Shown: positions 50,074-57,519 of the stretch, piece by piece
Position numbering within the stretch: the first letter of the stretch is position 1
Layout of the letters: each line of letters opens with the position of its first letter
Assembly: GCF_011516735.1 (NCBI RefSeq)
Contig: NZ_WOSX01000001.1
Coordinates: 186,001-250,000 of the forward strand
Direction: 5' to 3'
DNA from: Acetobacter fallax
GTDB lineage: Bacteria; Pseudomonadota; Alphaproteobacteria; Acetobacterales; Acetobacteraceae
Length of the DNA: 64,000 bases
Notes under the pieces: model-generated
The model's input: only the letters and a program-made list of their open reading frames with translations
What the model was told of the DNA's origin: nothing
The model's database searches: none
Made by a program: the position numbers and the translations under genes

Positions 50074-51633
50074 ATGAAGACTACGATGCCCCGCCGCCCC
50101 ACCCGCCGCGCCATTCTCATACTTACGCCACTAATGTTGTCCGGCTGTATGGTAGGCCCGGATTATAAGCGTCCGGAAGCTATTATCTCTCCGAAATTCA
50201 AGGAGCTGCGTCCGGCTCCTGGATGGAATTATGCTGCACCATCTCTTGCCGCAGCGCCGAAAGGTAAATGGTGGGAGATTTATAACGACCCGCTCCTGAA
50301 TAGCCTGGAAGAACGGGTTGCCATCAACAATCAGAATGTCATCCAGTATGAAGCACGGTATCGGCAAGCCCGGGCAGCAATCAATTCTATCCGTGCCGAG
50401 CTTTATCCCACACTGAGCGGATCTTTGAGTTTCAACCGAAACAGCACAGGTCGCGGATCGCGTAATGCGTCTTCCGGTGTTCTGGTTAATTACGGTACCG
50501 GCGACACAGAGACCAGCTATACGCCATCCAACTCGACCGAAACCACTTATGGGATGGGTCCGACAGCAAGCTGGGACCTTGATTTATGGGGCGCCATCCG
50601 CCGGCAGGTTCAGGCTCAGGTCACGGAAGCGCAGGCAACTGCCGCAGACCTCGCAAATGCGGCTCTATCCTATCAGGTCCAGCTCGCCACAGCGTATTTC
50701 AATCTTCGGTATCAGGACAGTCTGAAAGATCTTCTTCATCGGAACGTAATATTTTATGAACGTTCTTTTCAGATTACCAACAATCAGTTTCAGGCTGGTG
50801 TTGCGGATCCGACCGCTGTGCTGCAGGCTCGCACGCAGCTGGAACAGACGCGTGCTCAGGAAGTCCAGGCCGGCATCGCGCGTGCGCAATATGAGCATGC
50901 TATTGCCGTCCTTGCCGGTGAGGCTCCCGCTGATCTGAACATTGCTCCCGGTATGCTGCCGCGGGCTATCCCTGCAATACCGGTTTCTGTCCCGGCGACG
51001 CTTCTTCAACGGCGACCGGACATTGCGGCGGCCGAGCGCCGTATGGAGGAGTATAATGCGCAGATCGGCGCTGCGATCGCTGCGTTCTACCCGGACGTCA
51101 AACTAACAGCTTCTTATTCCTACAGTGGTGATCCTGTTGGCGCCCTTGTTCAGGTCGCTAACCGAATATGGTCTCTTGGTGCGGCGGCAACGGAGACTAT
51201 TTTTGAAGGAGGTGCACGCACAGCCGCAGTTCACGAAGCTGACGCCAACTACAATGCTTACACCGCCACTTATCGGCAGACTGTACTGACAGCGCTGCAG
51301 AATACGGAAGATCAGTTATCCAATCTGCGTATTCTCGCTGATCAGGCGACACAGCAGGAGATCGCTCTGAATGCGGCAAACCAGGCGGTGACTGTATCGA
51401 TGAATCAGTATCTCGCTGGTACGGAGATTTACACGACCGTCATCACGGCCGAGGTAACAGCGCTGTCAAACGCTGAGACTGCGCTGGCTATCCAGCAGAG
51501 CCGGATTGTGGATTCAGTGACTCTTATCGGGGCGCTTGGTGGCGGCTGGGATGCCGCCAGCCTGCCGAGCAAAGGATCAATGCAGACGGATAATCCGTTT
51601 CTTCCATCCTTCATCCAAAAAGATAAAAACTGA
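50074..51633 (+). CDS. Outer-membrane efflux lipoprotein, NodT/OprM family
   Basis: The outer-membrane channel of the tripartite pump, 519 aa. The lipoprotein signal ends in LMLSGC (Cys near residue 26), followed by the family start MVGPDYKRPEA. The two repeats of the TolC-like fold are visible: WWEIYNDPLLNSLEERVAINNQNVIQYEARYRQARAAI and PATLLQRRPDIAAAERRMEEYNAQIGAAIAAFYPDVKLTASYSYSG. It starts 5 bp after mdtC, so mdtA-mdtB-mdtC-oprM is one operon. It converges with oprB. Confidence 0.92.
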   Translation: MKTTMPRRPTRRAILILTPLMLSGCMVGPDYKRPEAIISPKFKELRPAPGWNYAAPSLAAAPKGKWWEIYNDPLLNSLEERVAINNQNVIQYEARYRQARAAINSIRAELYPTLSGSLSFNRNSTGRGSRNASSGVLVNYGTGDTETSYTPSNSTETTYGMGPTASWDLDLWGAIRRQVQAQVTEAQATAADLANAALSYQVQLATAYFNLRYQDSLKDLLHRNVIFYERSFQITNNQFQAGVADPTAVLQARTQLEQTRAQEVQAGIARAQYEHAIAVLAGEAPADLNIAPGMLPRAIPAIPVSVPATLLQRRPDIAAAERRMEEYNAQIGAAIAAFYPDVKLTASYSYSGDPVGALVQVANRIWSLGAAATETIFEGGARTAAVHEADANYNAYTATYRQTVLTALQNTEDQLSNLRILADQATQQEIALNAANQAVTVSMNQYLAGTEIYTTVITAEVTALSNAETALAIQQSRIVDSVTLIGALGGGWDAASLPSKGSMQTDNPFLPSFIQKDKN

Positions 51634-51724
51634 AATTCATGATCCGCAAAATTAATGTTTTACAAACGGAAATATTGCCGGGCGCAATCATTTGCTGATG
51701 TTATGTGTGGGATTCAAGCCTCCT

Positions 51725-53290
51725 TCACATTAATTGAATGTGGCTTTTGAAACCTAGCAACGCTGCATCACGCAGATTACGCTGAGCGTTCGGATGCACA
51801 TAATATTCAAAAAGCGGAGTAAAAATGACGCCCGGCATAATATGAATGGCATAATTTGCCTCCATGACCATCGTATCGCGCTGCACGCCCGTTGCGTGAT
51901 TTGGCATTGTACTTCCTTCGTCCATCAGATATTGCTCAGTGAGCGACACACCTTTGGAAATCTTTGTATACGTAAATGCAAAACCCATTGTATCGTAAGG
52001 TCGTGATCGAAAGACACCCCGGTTCAGCAACGCTCCATATGCGAGATACTGTCGCAGAGATGTATGTGGATCGTTATAGATCACACCCCAAAGAGCAGTG
52101 AGACCTGAGTCCTTATCGTGATAGTGGAGGAGGCGCTGGTCGAACATTCCCCAGGTTGACCATGATGCACTTCGCGATTTCTGCTTACGATGCGTCAGCG
52201 CATAAGGCTGATCGTAAAGATCCAGAAAATTGTCATTCTGAGGCGTGCTGAAAACCTGAGCGCCAATCTTGTAATGACCAGGAAGTGTACCGCTACCAAA
52301 GACAGGTTCCCAGGCGGTTTCAACAGGTGCTGTATAACCAATAATATTGGCTCCGTTAAACTTGAAACCTGTGCGATGCTGAAAAACCTGGTAAATTCCA
52401 TCCTCAATAGGATAGAGACCTGTCTGAATATAGACAGAGCGGGCCGGACGACCGCGCACCCGGAATCCCCACGTCGAGGCAGGATATCCGGCGGCAAAAT
52501 TGGTATCGGTAATCCCTTTTGGGCGCCCACAGAAGCTCCCGTTCTGGAAATTGCAGAAGAGCGGGCTCGCCGCAAAGTCTGAAATTTCTGCCATGCGTCC
52601 GGCTGCTACGACAAAACGGCCACCGAACAGCGTTTCCTCACCATATAGATAGACCAGATGCACAACGACGTTTCCACCGCCGCCGTATGTTTCTGAAGCA
52701 TGATTAAGCCAGTCGCCGAACATGCGGTTAGCCGTTGTCCCGTACCGTCCAATCGTGACCATATGCGTTGCAAATCCCTTCCAGCCGGCGAGCTTTTCCC
52801 AGTCGATATCAAGCTGCATGGCATACTGACCGGCGTTACTTGCCCCCTGTCTGTAATTAACGAAACCCGGATTGCTACCGCGTGTGGGCGGCGTTATCGC
52901 CCCGGCAAATTCGTTTGTATTATCAACAAGAAAATTAACTCCCCTCGCCCGCAACCATGCGGATAACGGGTTAGGCACGATGACCTCCGGATGTGAAAAG
53001 GGAGGCACTGATGTTTTTGTCGTTGCGTTGGGCAGCAACGGTGTAGACACAAGCTGGCTCGGTGCTGAACCGATATCGCGATCCATGACCTGTGCATGCG
53101 CCGGAGCAGAGAAGTACGAAGACAACAGGCATGTGATTGTCGCGCCCGCGACGCGCCGGAAAGCTTCACGAGACAAAAATTTCCCGCCAGCTCTCCTGTT
53201 TCTGACAGCAGAAACTACTGGCAAAGAAACAGCATCAAAAAATGGCAACATAAACTGTTGCGAGGCAGTCTGATTCCGAATTTTTTCCAT
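51725..53290 (-). CDS. oprB: Carbohydrate-selective porin OprB family
   Basis: Outer-membrane sugar porin of about 521 aa. It has an unusually long, basic N-terminal leader before a hydrophobic signal core that ends in SAPAHAQ (near residue 70), then an N-terminal domain with a WLRARGVNFLVDNTNEFAGAITPP segment and a beta-barrel of alternating strands. The last residues are HIQLM rather than a terminal aromatic. OprB proteins admit glucose and gluconate. A TTG at 53305 would overlap gntP; I use the ATG at 53290. It directly follows gntP, so the two are co-transcribed and probably work together in gluconate uptake. Confidence 0.88.
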   Translation of the reverse strand: MEKIRNQTASQQFMLPFFDAVSLPVVSAVRNRRAGGKFLSREAFRRVAGATITCLLSSYFSAPAHAQVMDRDIGSAPSQLVSTPLLPNATTKTSVPPFSHPEVIVPNPLSAWLRARGVNFLVDNTNEFAGAITPPTRGSNPGFVNYRQGASNAGQYAMQLDIDWEKLAGWKGFATHMVTIGRYGTTANRMFGDWLNHASETYGGGGNVVVHLVYLYGEETLFGGRFVVAAGRMAEISDFAASPLFCNFQNGSFCGRPKGITDTNFAAGYPASTWGFRVRGRPARSVYIQTGLYPIEDGIYQVFQHRTGFKFNGANIIGYTAPVETAWEPVFGSGTLPGHYKIGAQVFSTPQNDNFLDLYDQPYALTHRKQKSRSASWSTWGMFDQRLLHYHDKDSGLTALWGVIYNDPHTSLRQYLAYGALLNRGVFRSRPYDTMGFAFTYTKISKGVSLTEQYLMDEGSTMPNHATGVQRDTMVMEANYAIHIMPGVIFTPLFEYYVHPNAQRNLRDAALLGFKSHIQLM

Positions 53291-53301
53291 GGAGAGCACA
53301 C

Positions 53302-54645
53302 TCAATGCACAAAAATGGAAGCGATAAGGCAGAAAATCAGCCCGAACACAGCAATCAGTGTCTCAAGAACGGACCATGTCTTCATTGTCTGGGGAACCGT
53401 TAATCCCAGATATTCTTTAATCTGCCAGAAACCGGCATCGTTCATCGGCCCAAAGGCGACCGAACCAGACCCGGTTACGAGAACCATAAGTTCTGGTGAC
53501 ACGCCCGTTGAATGTGCAAGAATAGGACCGACAATTCCGGATGCCGTCGCCATCGCAACAGTTGCGGACCCGCACGCAACGCGCACGATTACTGCCAGAA
53601 GCCAGGCAAGGACGAGCAGCGGCATATGAGCGCCGAGTGCGGCGTCAGTAATCGCCTTCGACACGCCGCTATCCACCAGAACGCGGCCAAAACCACCGCC
53701 GGCACCAATCAGCAGCATTATCAACGCCGTGGGGCCGAGACACTCATTGGTAAACCGGAGAATTGTCTCGCTGGAGAACCCGCGAGCAACACCCAGAACG
53801 TAAAACGACATCACCGTCGCGATAGCCAGTGCGATGTCGGTATTACCGATGAAATGCAGAATACTATTGGGCGTACTCTGCGGGATAGTCAGAAAATCTG
53901 CTGCTGAGCCTGCGAGCATAAGGATAACCGGCGACAGAATTGTAAATACTGTCAGGGAAAAACCAGGAAGATTGTCCGGCGTCTCTGTGTGGATAAATTG
54001 TTCGGCCAGAGGGTTCACTTCTGTAAGTGGAACACGCGCTGCGGCGAAGCGCCCGAAAATGGGGCCTGCGATAATGGCGATGGGCGTGCCTATAAGGATG
54101 CCAAGCAAGATCGTGTGACCAACATTAGCATGATAGGCGCTCACGGCGAGTAATGCCGCCGGATGCGGCGGGATCAGTGCATGGGTTACAGATAACGCCG
54201 CGCCCATCGGGAGAGCGACACGCAGCAAAGGAGTTTTCGTGCGTTCTGAAAGCACGAAAACCAGGGGAATAAGCAGGACGAAACCAACCTCGAAAAACAC
54301 AGGCAAACCGATGAGAAGACCTATCACCATCATTGCCCAGTCGATGCGATCCCGACCTGCAAGACTGGAAATTGTAATAGCGATACGATCAGCACCACCT
54401 GACTCCGCCAGCATTTTTCCGAGCATGGTGCCCAGGGCAATGACCGTGCCGACATGGCCAAGCACGTGACCTGCCCCGGCCTCGAATGAACCAACGACTT
54501 TGTCTGCGGGCATTCCGGCGACAAGGGCCATTACAACCGACGTCACAAAAAGAACGATGAACGGATTCAGACGAAAACGCGCAATCAGGACGATAACCGC
54601 ACCGATCGCCGCCGCAGCGAGAGAGATGGCAAATATTGAGCTCAT
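53302..54645 (-). CDS. gntP: Gluconate:H+ symporter, GntP family
   Basis: Inner-membrane gluconate (or related sugar acid) permease of 447 aa with about 12-14 hydrophobic segments. Family stretches visible: FRLNPFIVLFVTSVVMALVAGMPADKVVGSFEAGAGHVLGHVGTVIALGTMLGKMLAESGGADRIA, ALPMGAALSVTHALIPPHPAALLAVSAYHANVGHTILLGILIG, and near the end VRVACGSATVAMATASGIVGPIL. The ATG has GGGGAG ten bases upstream, and this SD is the 3' arm of a 9-bp hairpin (separate entry). It lies upstream of oprB and downstream of gno on the same strand. Confidence 0.93.
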   Translation of the reverse strand: MSSIFAISLAAAAIGAVIVLIARFRLNPFIVLFVTSVVMALVAGMPADKVVGSFEAGAGHVLGHVGTVIALGTMLGKMLAESGGADRIAITISSLAGRDRIDWAMMVIGLLIGLPVFFEVGFVLLIPLVFVLSERTKTPLLRVALPMGAALSVTHALIPPHPAALLAVSAYHANVGHTILLGILIGTPIAIIAGPIFGRFAAARVPLTEVNPLAEQFIHTETPDNLPGFSLTVFTILSPVILMLAGSAADFLTIPQSTPNSILHFIGNTDIALAIATVMSFYVLGVARGFSSETILRFTNECLGPTALIMLLIGAGGGFGRVLVDSGVSKAITDAALGAHMPLLVLAWLLAVIVRVACGSATVAMATASGIVGPILAHSTGVSPELMVLVTGSGSVAFGPMNDAGFWQIKEYLGLTVPQTMKTWSVLETLIAVFGLIFCLIASIFVH

Positions 54646-54656
54646 CCGGTGAGAAC

Positions 54657-54695
54657 TCCCCTTTCTGGTGAAGTGCTCAACGTCCTGAAAGGGGA
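54657..54695 (-). promoter_or_regulatory. Leader hairpin covering the gntP ribosome binding site
   Basis: In the gntP leader (minus strand) TCCCCTTTC pairs perfectly over 9 bp with GAAAGGGGA, with 21 bases between. The second arm contains the AAGGGGAG Shine-Dalgarno sequence ten bases before the gntP ATG. Folding would hide the ribosome binding site, so translation may depend on opening by a protein, temperature or another RNA pairing. Confidence 0.45.
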
Positions 54696-54786
54696 CACGG
54701 AAAGACTTATAAAGTAAACGTGATGGTAGTATTCTAACGCATATTCCGGGCGTTAAGGCATTCGGCCAAAAGCACCTGATAAAGAT

Positions 54787-54823
54787 GGGTTTCCTGCCCG
54801 CATATTGGGTCGCAGAGGAAACC
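54787..54823. terminator. Inverted repeat after gno
   Basis: GGTTTCCT and AGGAAACC are separated by 20 bases about 35 bp past the gno stop (minus strand). Read in the gno direction it is followed by CATCTTTATC, only a weak T-tail. It may separate the gno and gntP transcripts or stabilise the gno mRNA end. Confidence 0.35.
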
Positions 54824-54856
54824 GTTCAGTCAGAATGGGTGATGACCAGTATCCTC

Positions 54857-55627
54857 TTACAGGGAAACGGTAATCCCCCCATCCACCATCAGCACGTGGC
54901 CATTCACAAAACTGGATGCGTCGGAGGACAGGAAAACAGCAGCACCGACCAGTTCATCCACCTGTCCCCAACGTGCGGCAGGCGTGCGTTTGCAAAGCCA
55001 GTCTGTAAAAGCTACGTCCGCTACTAAGGCTCGATTCATTTCTGTTTCGAAATATCCAGGAGCAAGCCCGTTAATCTGCAACCCGTGACGGGCCCAGTCT
55101 GTTGCCATACCTTTGGTGAGATTTTTTACGGCCCCTTTTGTTGCGGTATAAGGTGCTATTCCGGGCCGGGCGAGCTCGCTCTGCACGGAACAGATATTCA
55201 CAATTTTGCCCCGACCGCGCGGAATCATATGGCGCGCAACAGCCTGCCCAACGAAAAATACGGCATTCAGATTTGTTGAAATCAGAGCGTCCCAGTCCGC
55301 GCGTGGAAACTGATCCAGAGGAGCGCGACGCTGGATGCCAGCGTTATTGATAAGAATATCGATGGAACCGACATCGCGTTCGATTGCATCGATACCGGCA
55401 ATGACAGCGCTCTGATCCGTTACATCGAAGGCTGCGGTTATCGCGTGCAGACCATCTTTTTCTAATATCGTTCGGGCTTGTTCCAGCCGTTCGGAATCAC
55501 GTCCGTTAAGGACGATTTCCGCGCCGTATTGCGCAAGCCCCTTTGCCAGAGCAAGACCGATGCCGCGTGAAGCACCTGTTACGAGAGCCCGCCGGCCCGA
55601 GAGGGAAAAAAGACTGGTATCTGGCAT
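54857..55627 (-). CDS. gno: Gluconate 5-dehydrogenase (SDR family)
   Basis: Cytoplasmic NADP-dependent enzyme interconverting gluconate and 5-keto-gluconate, characteristic of acetic acid bacteria. The 256 aa match the Gluconobacter Gno as I remember it over most of their length: FSLSGRRALVTGASRGIGLALAKGLAQYGAEIVLNGR (cofactor motif TGxxxGIG), ILINNAGIQRRAPL, KIVNICSVQSELARPGIAPYTATKGAVKNLTKGMATDWARHGLQINGLAPGYFETEM with the Ser-Tyr-Lys catalytic set, and LMVDGGITVSL at the end. GAGG lies five bases before the ATG. An 18-bp palindrome sits just upstream. Confidence 0.94.
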   Translation of the reverse strand: MPDTSLFSLSGRRALVTGASRGIGLALAKGLAQYGAEIVLNGRDSERLEQARTILEKDGLHAITAAFDVTDQSAVIAGIDAIERDVGSIDILINNAGIQRRAPLDQFPRADWDALISTNLNAVFFVGQAVARHMIPRGRGKIVNICSVQSELARPGIAPYTATKGAVKNLTKGMATDWARHGLQINGLAPGYFETEMNRALVADVAFTDWLCKRTPAARWGQVDELVGAAVFLSSDASSFVNGHVLMVDGGITVSL

Positions 55628-55637
55628 GTATGCCTCG

Positions 55638-55655
55638 ACTGTTTTTGGAAACAGT
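55638..55655 (-). promoter_or_regulatory. Palindrome directly upstream of gno, candidate operator
   Basis: ACTGTTTCCAAAAACAGT (minus strand) has perfect 7-bp arms around CCAA and ends 10 bp before the gno ATG, immediately ahead of the ribosome binding site GAGG. The position fits a repressor site or an mRNA hairpin. The regulator is not identified; the nearby LysR gene is one candidate, but it sits in the xdh transcript. Confidence 0.45.
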
Positions 55656-55750
55656 TTGCAGTAGCAGCCTTTTTTATCTCCTTCTCAACACGTCTCTGTG
55701 CGCGGAGGTCAGCTTAACTGAGATTTTTCTCCAGCCCTTCCGGAGCGTAT

Positions 55751-56692
55751 CTAAAATGCCTGGTCCGTACCACCACCTGTATCCCAAAGAGCTGCCCTTA
55801 CTTCTCCAATAAGCTCCTCCAGAGAGGGAGGCAGCCAGCGTGCTTCCCGAACATACACGCCAAGGTCAGTGGTAGCACCGGCGTCCTTTAGCGGGATATG
55901 CACAAGTCCCGTATTACCCGGCTCAAGCGCCAGCCAGGACTGAAAGGACACACCCGTTCCAAGAGCCACCATTCGGTTTGTCAATTCGATTGAACCTGTT
56001 TCTACGACAATCTTTAGCTGTTCACGGTAAGGGCGCAGAAACGGTTCCATGACCCATCGAAGTGACAAAGTTGGCGAAGGCAAAATCAGGGGGTACTTCA
56101 GACACTCAGCGACGGTGACGGAGGGTTTCCGGGATAATGGATGACCTGCGGGCACAATCGCGCCGATCGGGAAAGTAGCGACCGTAATCTGACGGAGATC
56201 TGGCATCGGTTCTAACGAAAATGCGATTCCGAGGTCTGTCTGGCCGCTGCTGAGAGCCCTGGCAATCATCCCGGGTGATCCTGCCTCGGCGTGGGTGACG
56301 ATACCGGGATAGCGCACCATCATGCGTTGCAGAATACGGGGAAGCAGACCGCCCATAACGCCGGCGACTGCCATCACCCCGACGCGACCTTCGTGGCCTC
56401 CCCTAAGCGCAGCAATCCGTTCATCAGTGCGACGGGCATCCTGCAGGACGGTGACAATATGACGGGCGACGATTTCTCCGGCGGCTGTCAACACCATTCC
56501 ACCGGGCAGTCTGTCAAAAAGAGGTGCCCCGATTTCGGCTTCCATCTGACCAAGTTGCCGTGTGAGCGCAGAGGGTGTGACATTCAGTCGCCGCGCGGCC
56601 TCACGAATGGAGCCGTACTCACGCACTGCATCGAAATACAGGATAGCGCGATCATGCACCCTCAAAACTTGTCCAGGTCGCCATTCTCTCAC
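55751..56692 (-). CDS. LysR-family transcriptional regulator
   Basis: A 313-aa regulator with an N-terminal winged helix-turn-helix (ILYFDAVREYGSIREAARRLNVTPSALTRQLGQMEAEIGAPLFDRLPGGMVLTAAGEIVA, about residues 17-77) and a LysR substrate domain (GRVGVMAVAGVMGGLLPRILQRMMVRYPGI...LGIAFSLEPMPDLRQITVATFPIGAIVPAGHPLS). The GTG start overlaps the xdhC stop (GTGA), so it belongs to the xdhABC operon and probably controls it in response to a purine; this is inferred from position. An alternative GTG start lies 33 bp further in. Confidence 0.88.
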   Translation of the reverse strand: MREWRPGQVLRVHDRAILYFDAVREYGSIREAARRLNVTPSALTRQLGQMEAEIGAPLFDRLPGGMVLTAAGEIVARHIVTVLQDARRTDERIAALRGGHEGRVGVMAVAGVMGGLLPRILQRMMVRYPGIVTHAEAGSPGMIARALSSGQTDLGIAFSLEPMPDLRQITVATFPIGAIVPAGHPLSRKPSVTVAECLKYPLILPSPTLSLRWVMEPFLRPYREQLKIVVETGSIELTNRMVALGTGVSFQSWLALEPGNTGLVHIPLKDAGATTDLGVYVREARWLPPSLEELIGEVRAALWDTGGGTDQAF

Positions 56693-57510
56693 AGGCTGGC
56701 TCTCTTTCCGTGCAAAAGCCGTTCAACAACTTCTGCCGCCGCAAAGGCTGCAATCACTGCGGGCCGTTTATCTCTTATTCCACGGTTTCCTATCGGACAG
56801 ACAAGACTGGCGATCCGATCTCTGGACAGACCGACCTCCCGTAATCCTCGTTCCAGCCTGAGGCGCTTTGTCACTGAACCAATCATCCCGACGTAGGCCA
56901 GGTCACCGCGTTCGAGAAGTTCTGCCACAATCACTCCATCCAGTGCATGGTTATGGGTCAGCACAAGCGCACCAGCTCCCGGCGGCGCCTCGGCCACCAC
57001 CCGTTCCCAGGATCCATCAGACACCACCTCGATACCAGCAGGAACAATTCCGAATTCTTCAGAACGTGAATCAATCCAGATCAGGCGAAGCGGAAGCAGT
57101 ACGAGCGCGGCAGCCAGCGCTCGTCCCACATGACCTGCTCCAAAAAGCAGCAGAACCGGTAAATGTATGTTTTCATTTCTGAGCTGTTCGGCAGCAAGCT
57201 CAAGGTGTTCGTCATCAAGACATTCTATTCCAACCGAGACACTGCCACCGCAACACTGTCCACTTTCAGGTCCGAGCGGAATAATGAGTTTTGCGGAACC
57301 ACCACTGTCTGCAAGCATTGAGCGAGCCTGACGGATCGCCTGCCATTCGAGTTCACCACCTCCGATTGTCCCAAGCATCCCATCAGCACTTACAAGCATA
57401 AAAGCGCCCGCTTCACGCGGCGTCGAACCGAGTGCCCGTTCGACGGTCAGCCGCGCGACAGGGATGCTCTGTTGCTGCCAGCGGCAGATGATCTCACCGG
57501 GATCATCCAT
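56689..57510 (-). CDS. xdhC: Xanthine dehydrogenase accessory protein XdhC
   Basis: Chaperone that receives and sulfurates the molybdenum cofactor and delivers it to xanthine dehydrogenase. The 273 aa include the N-terminal XdhC/CoxI stretch (IPVARLTVERALGSTPREAGAFMLVSADGMLGTIGGGELEW), LGPESGQCCGGSVSVGIE with a cysteine pair, and the Rossmann domain VLLLFGAGHVGRALAAALVLLP...VLTHNHALDGVIVAELLERGDLAYVGMIGS with LVCPIGNRGIRDKRPAVIAAFAAAEVV. It starts 9 bp after xdhB and overlaps lysR. Confidence 0.94.
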   Translation of the reverse strand: MDDPGEIICRWQQQSIPVARLTVERALGSTPREAGAFMLVSADGMLGTIGGGELEWQAIRQARSMLADSGGSAKLIIPLGPESGQCCGGSVSVGIECLDDEHLELAAEQLRNENIHLPVLLLFGAGHVGRALAAALVLLPLRLIWIDSRSEEFGIVPAGIEVVSDGSWERVVAEAPPGAGALVLTHNHALDGVIVAELLERGDLAYVGMIGSVTKRLRLERGLREVGLSRDRIASLVCPIGNRGIRDKRPAVIAAFAAAEVVERLLHGKRASL

Positions 57511-57519
57511 ATACCCTTC

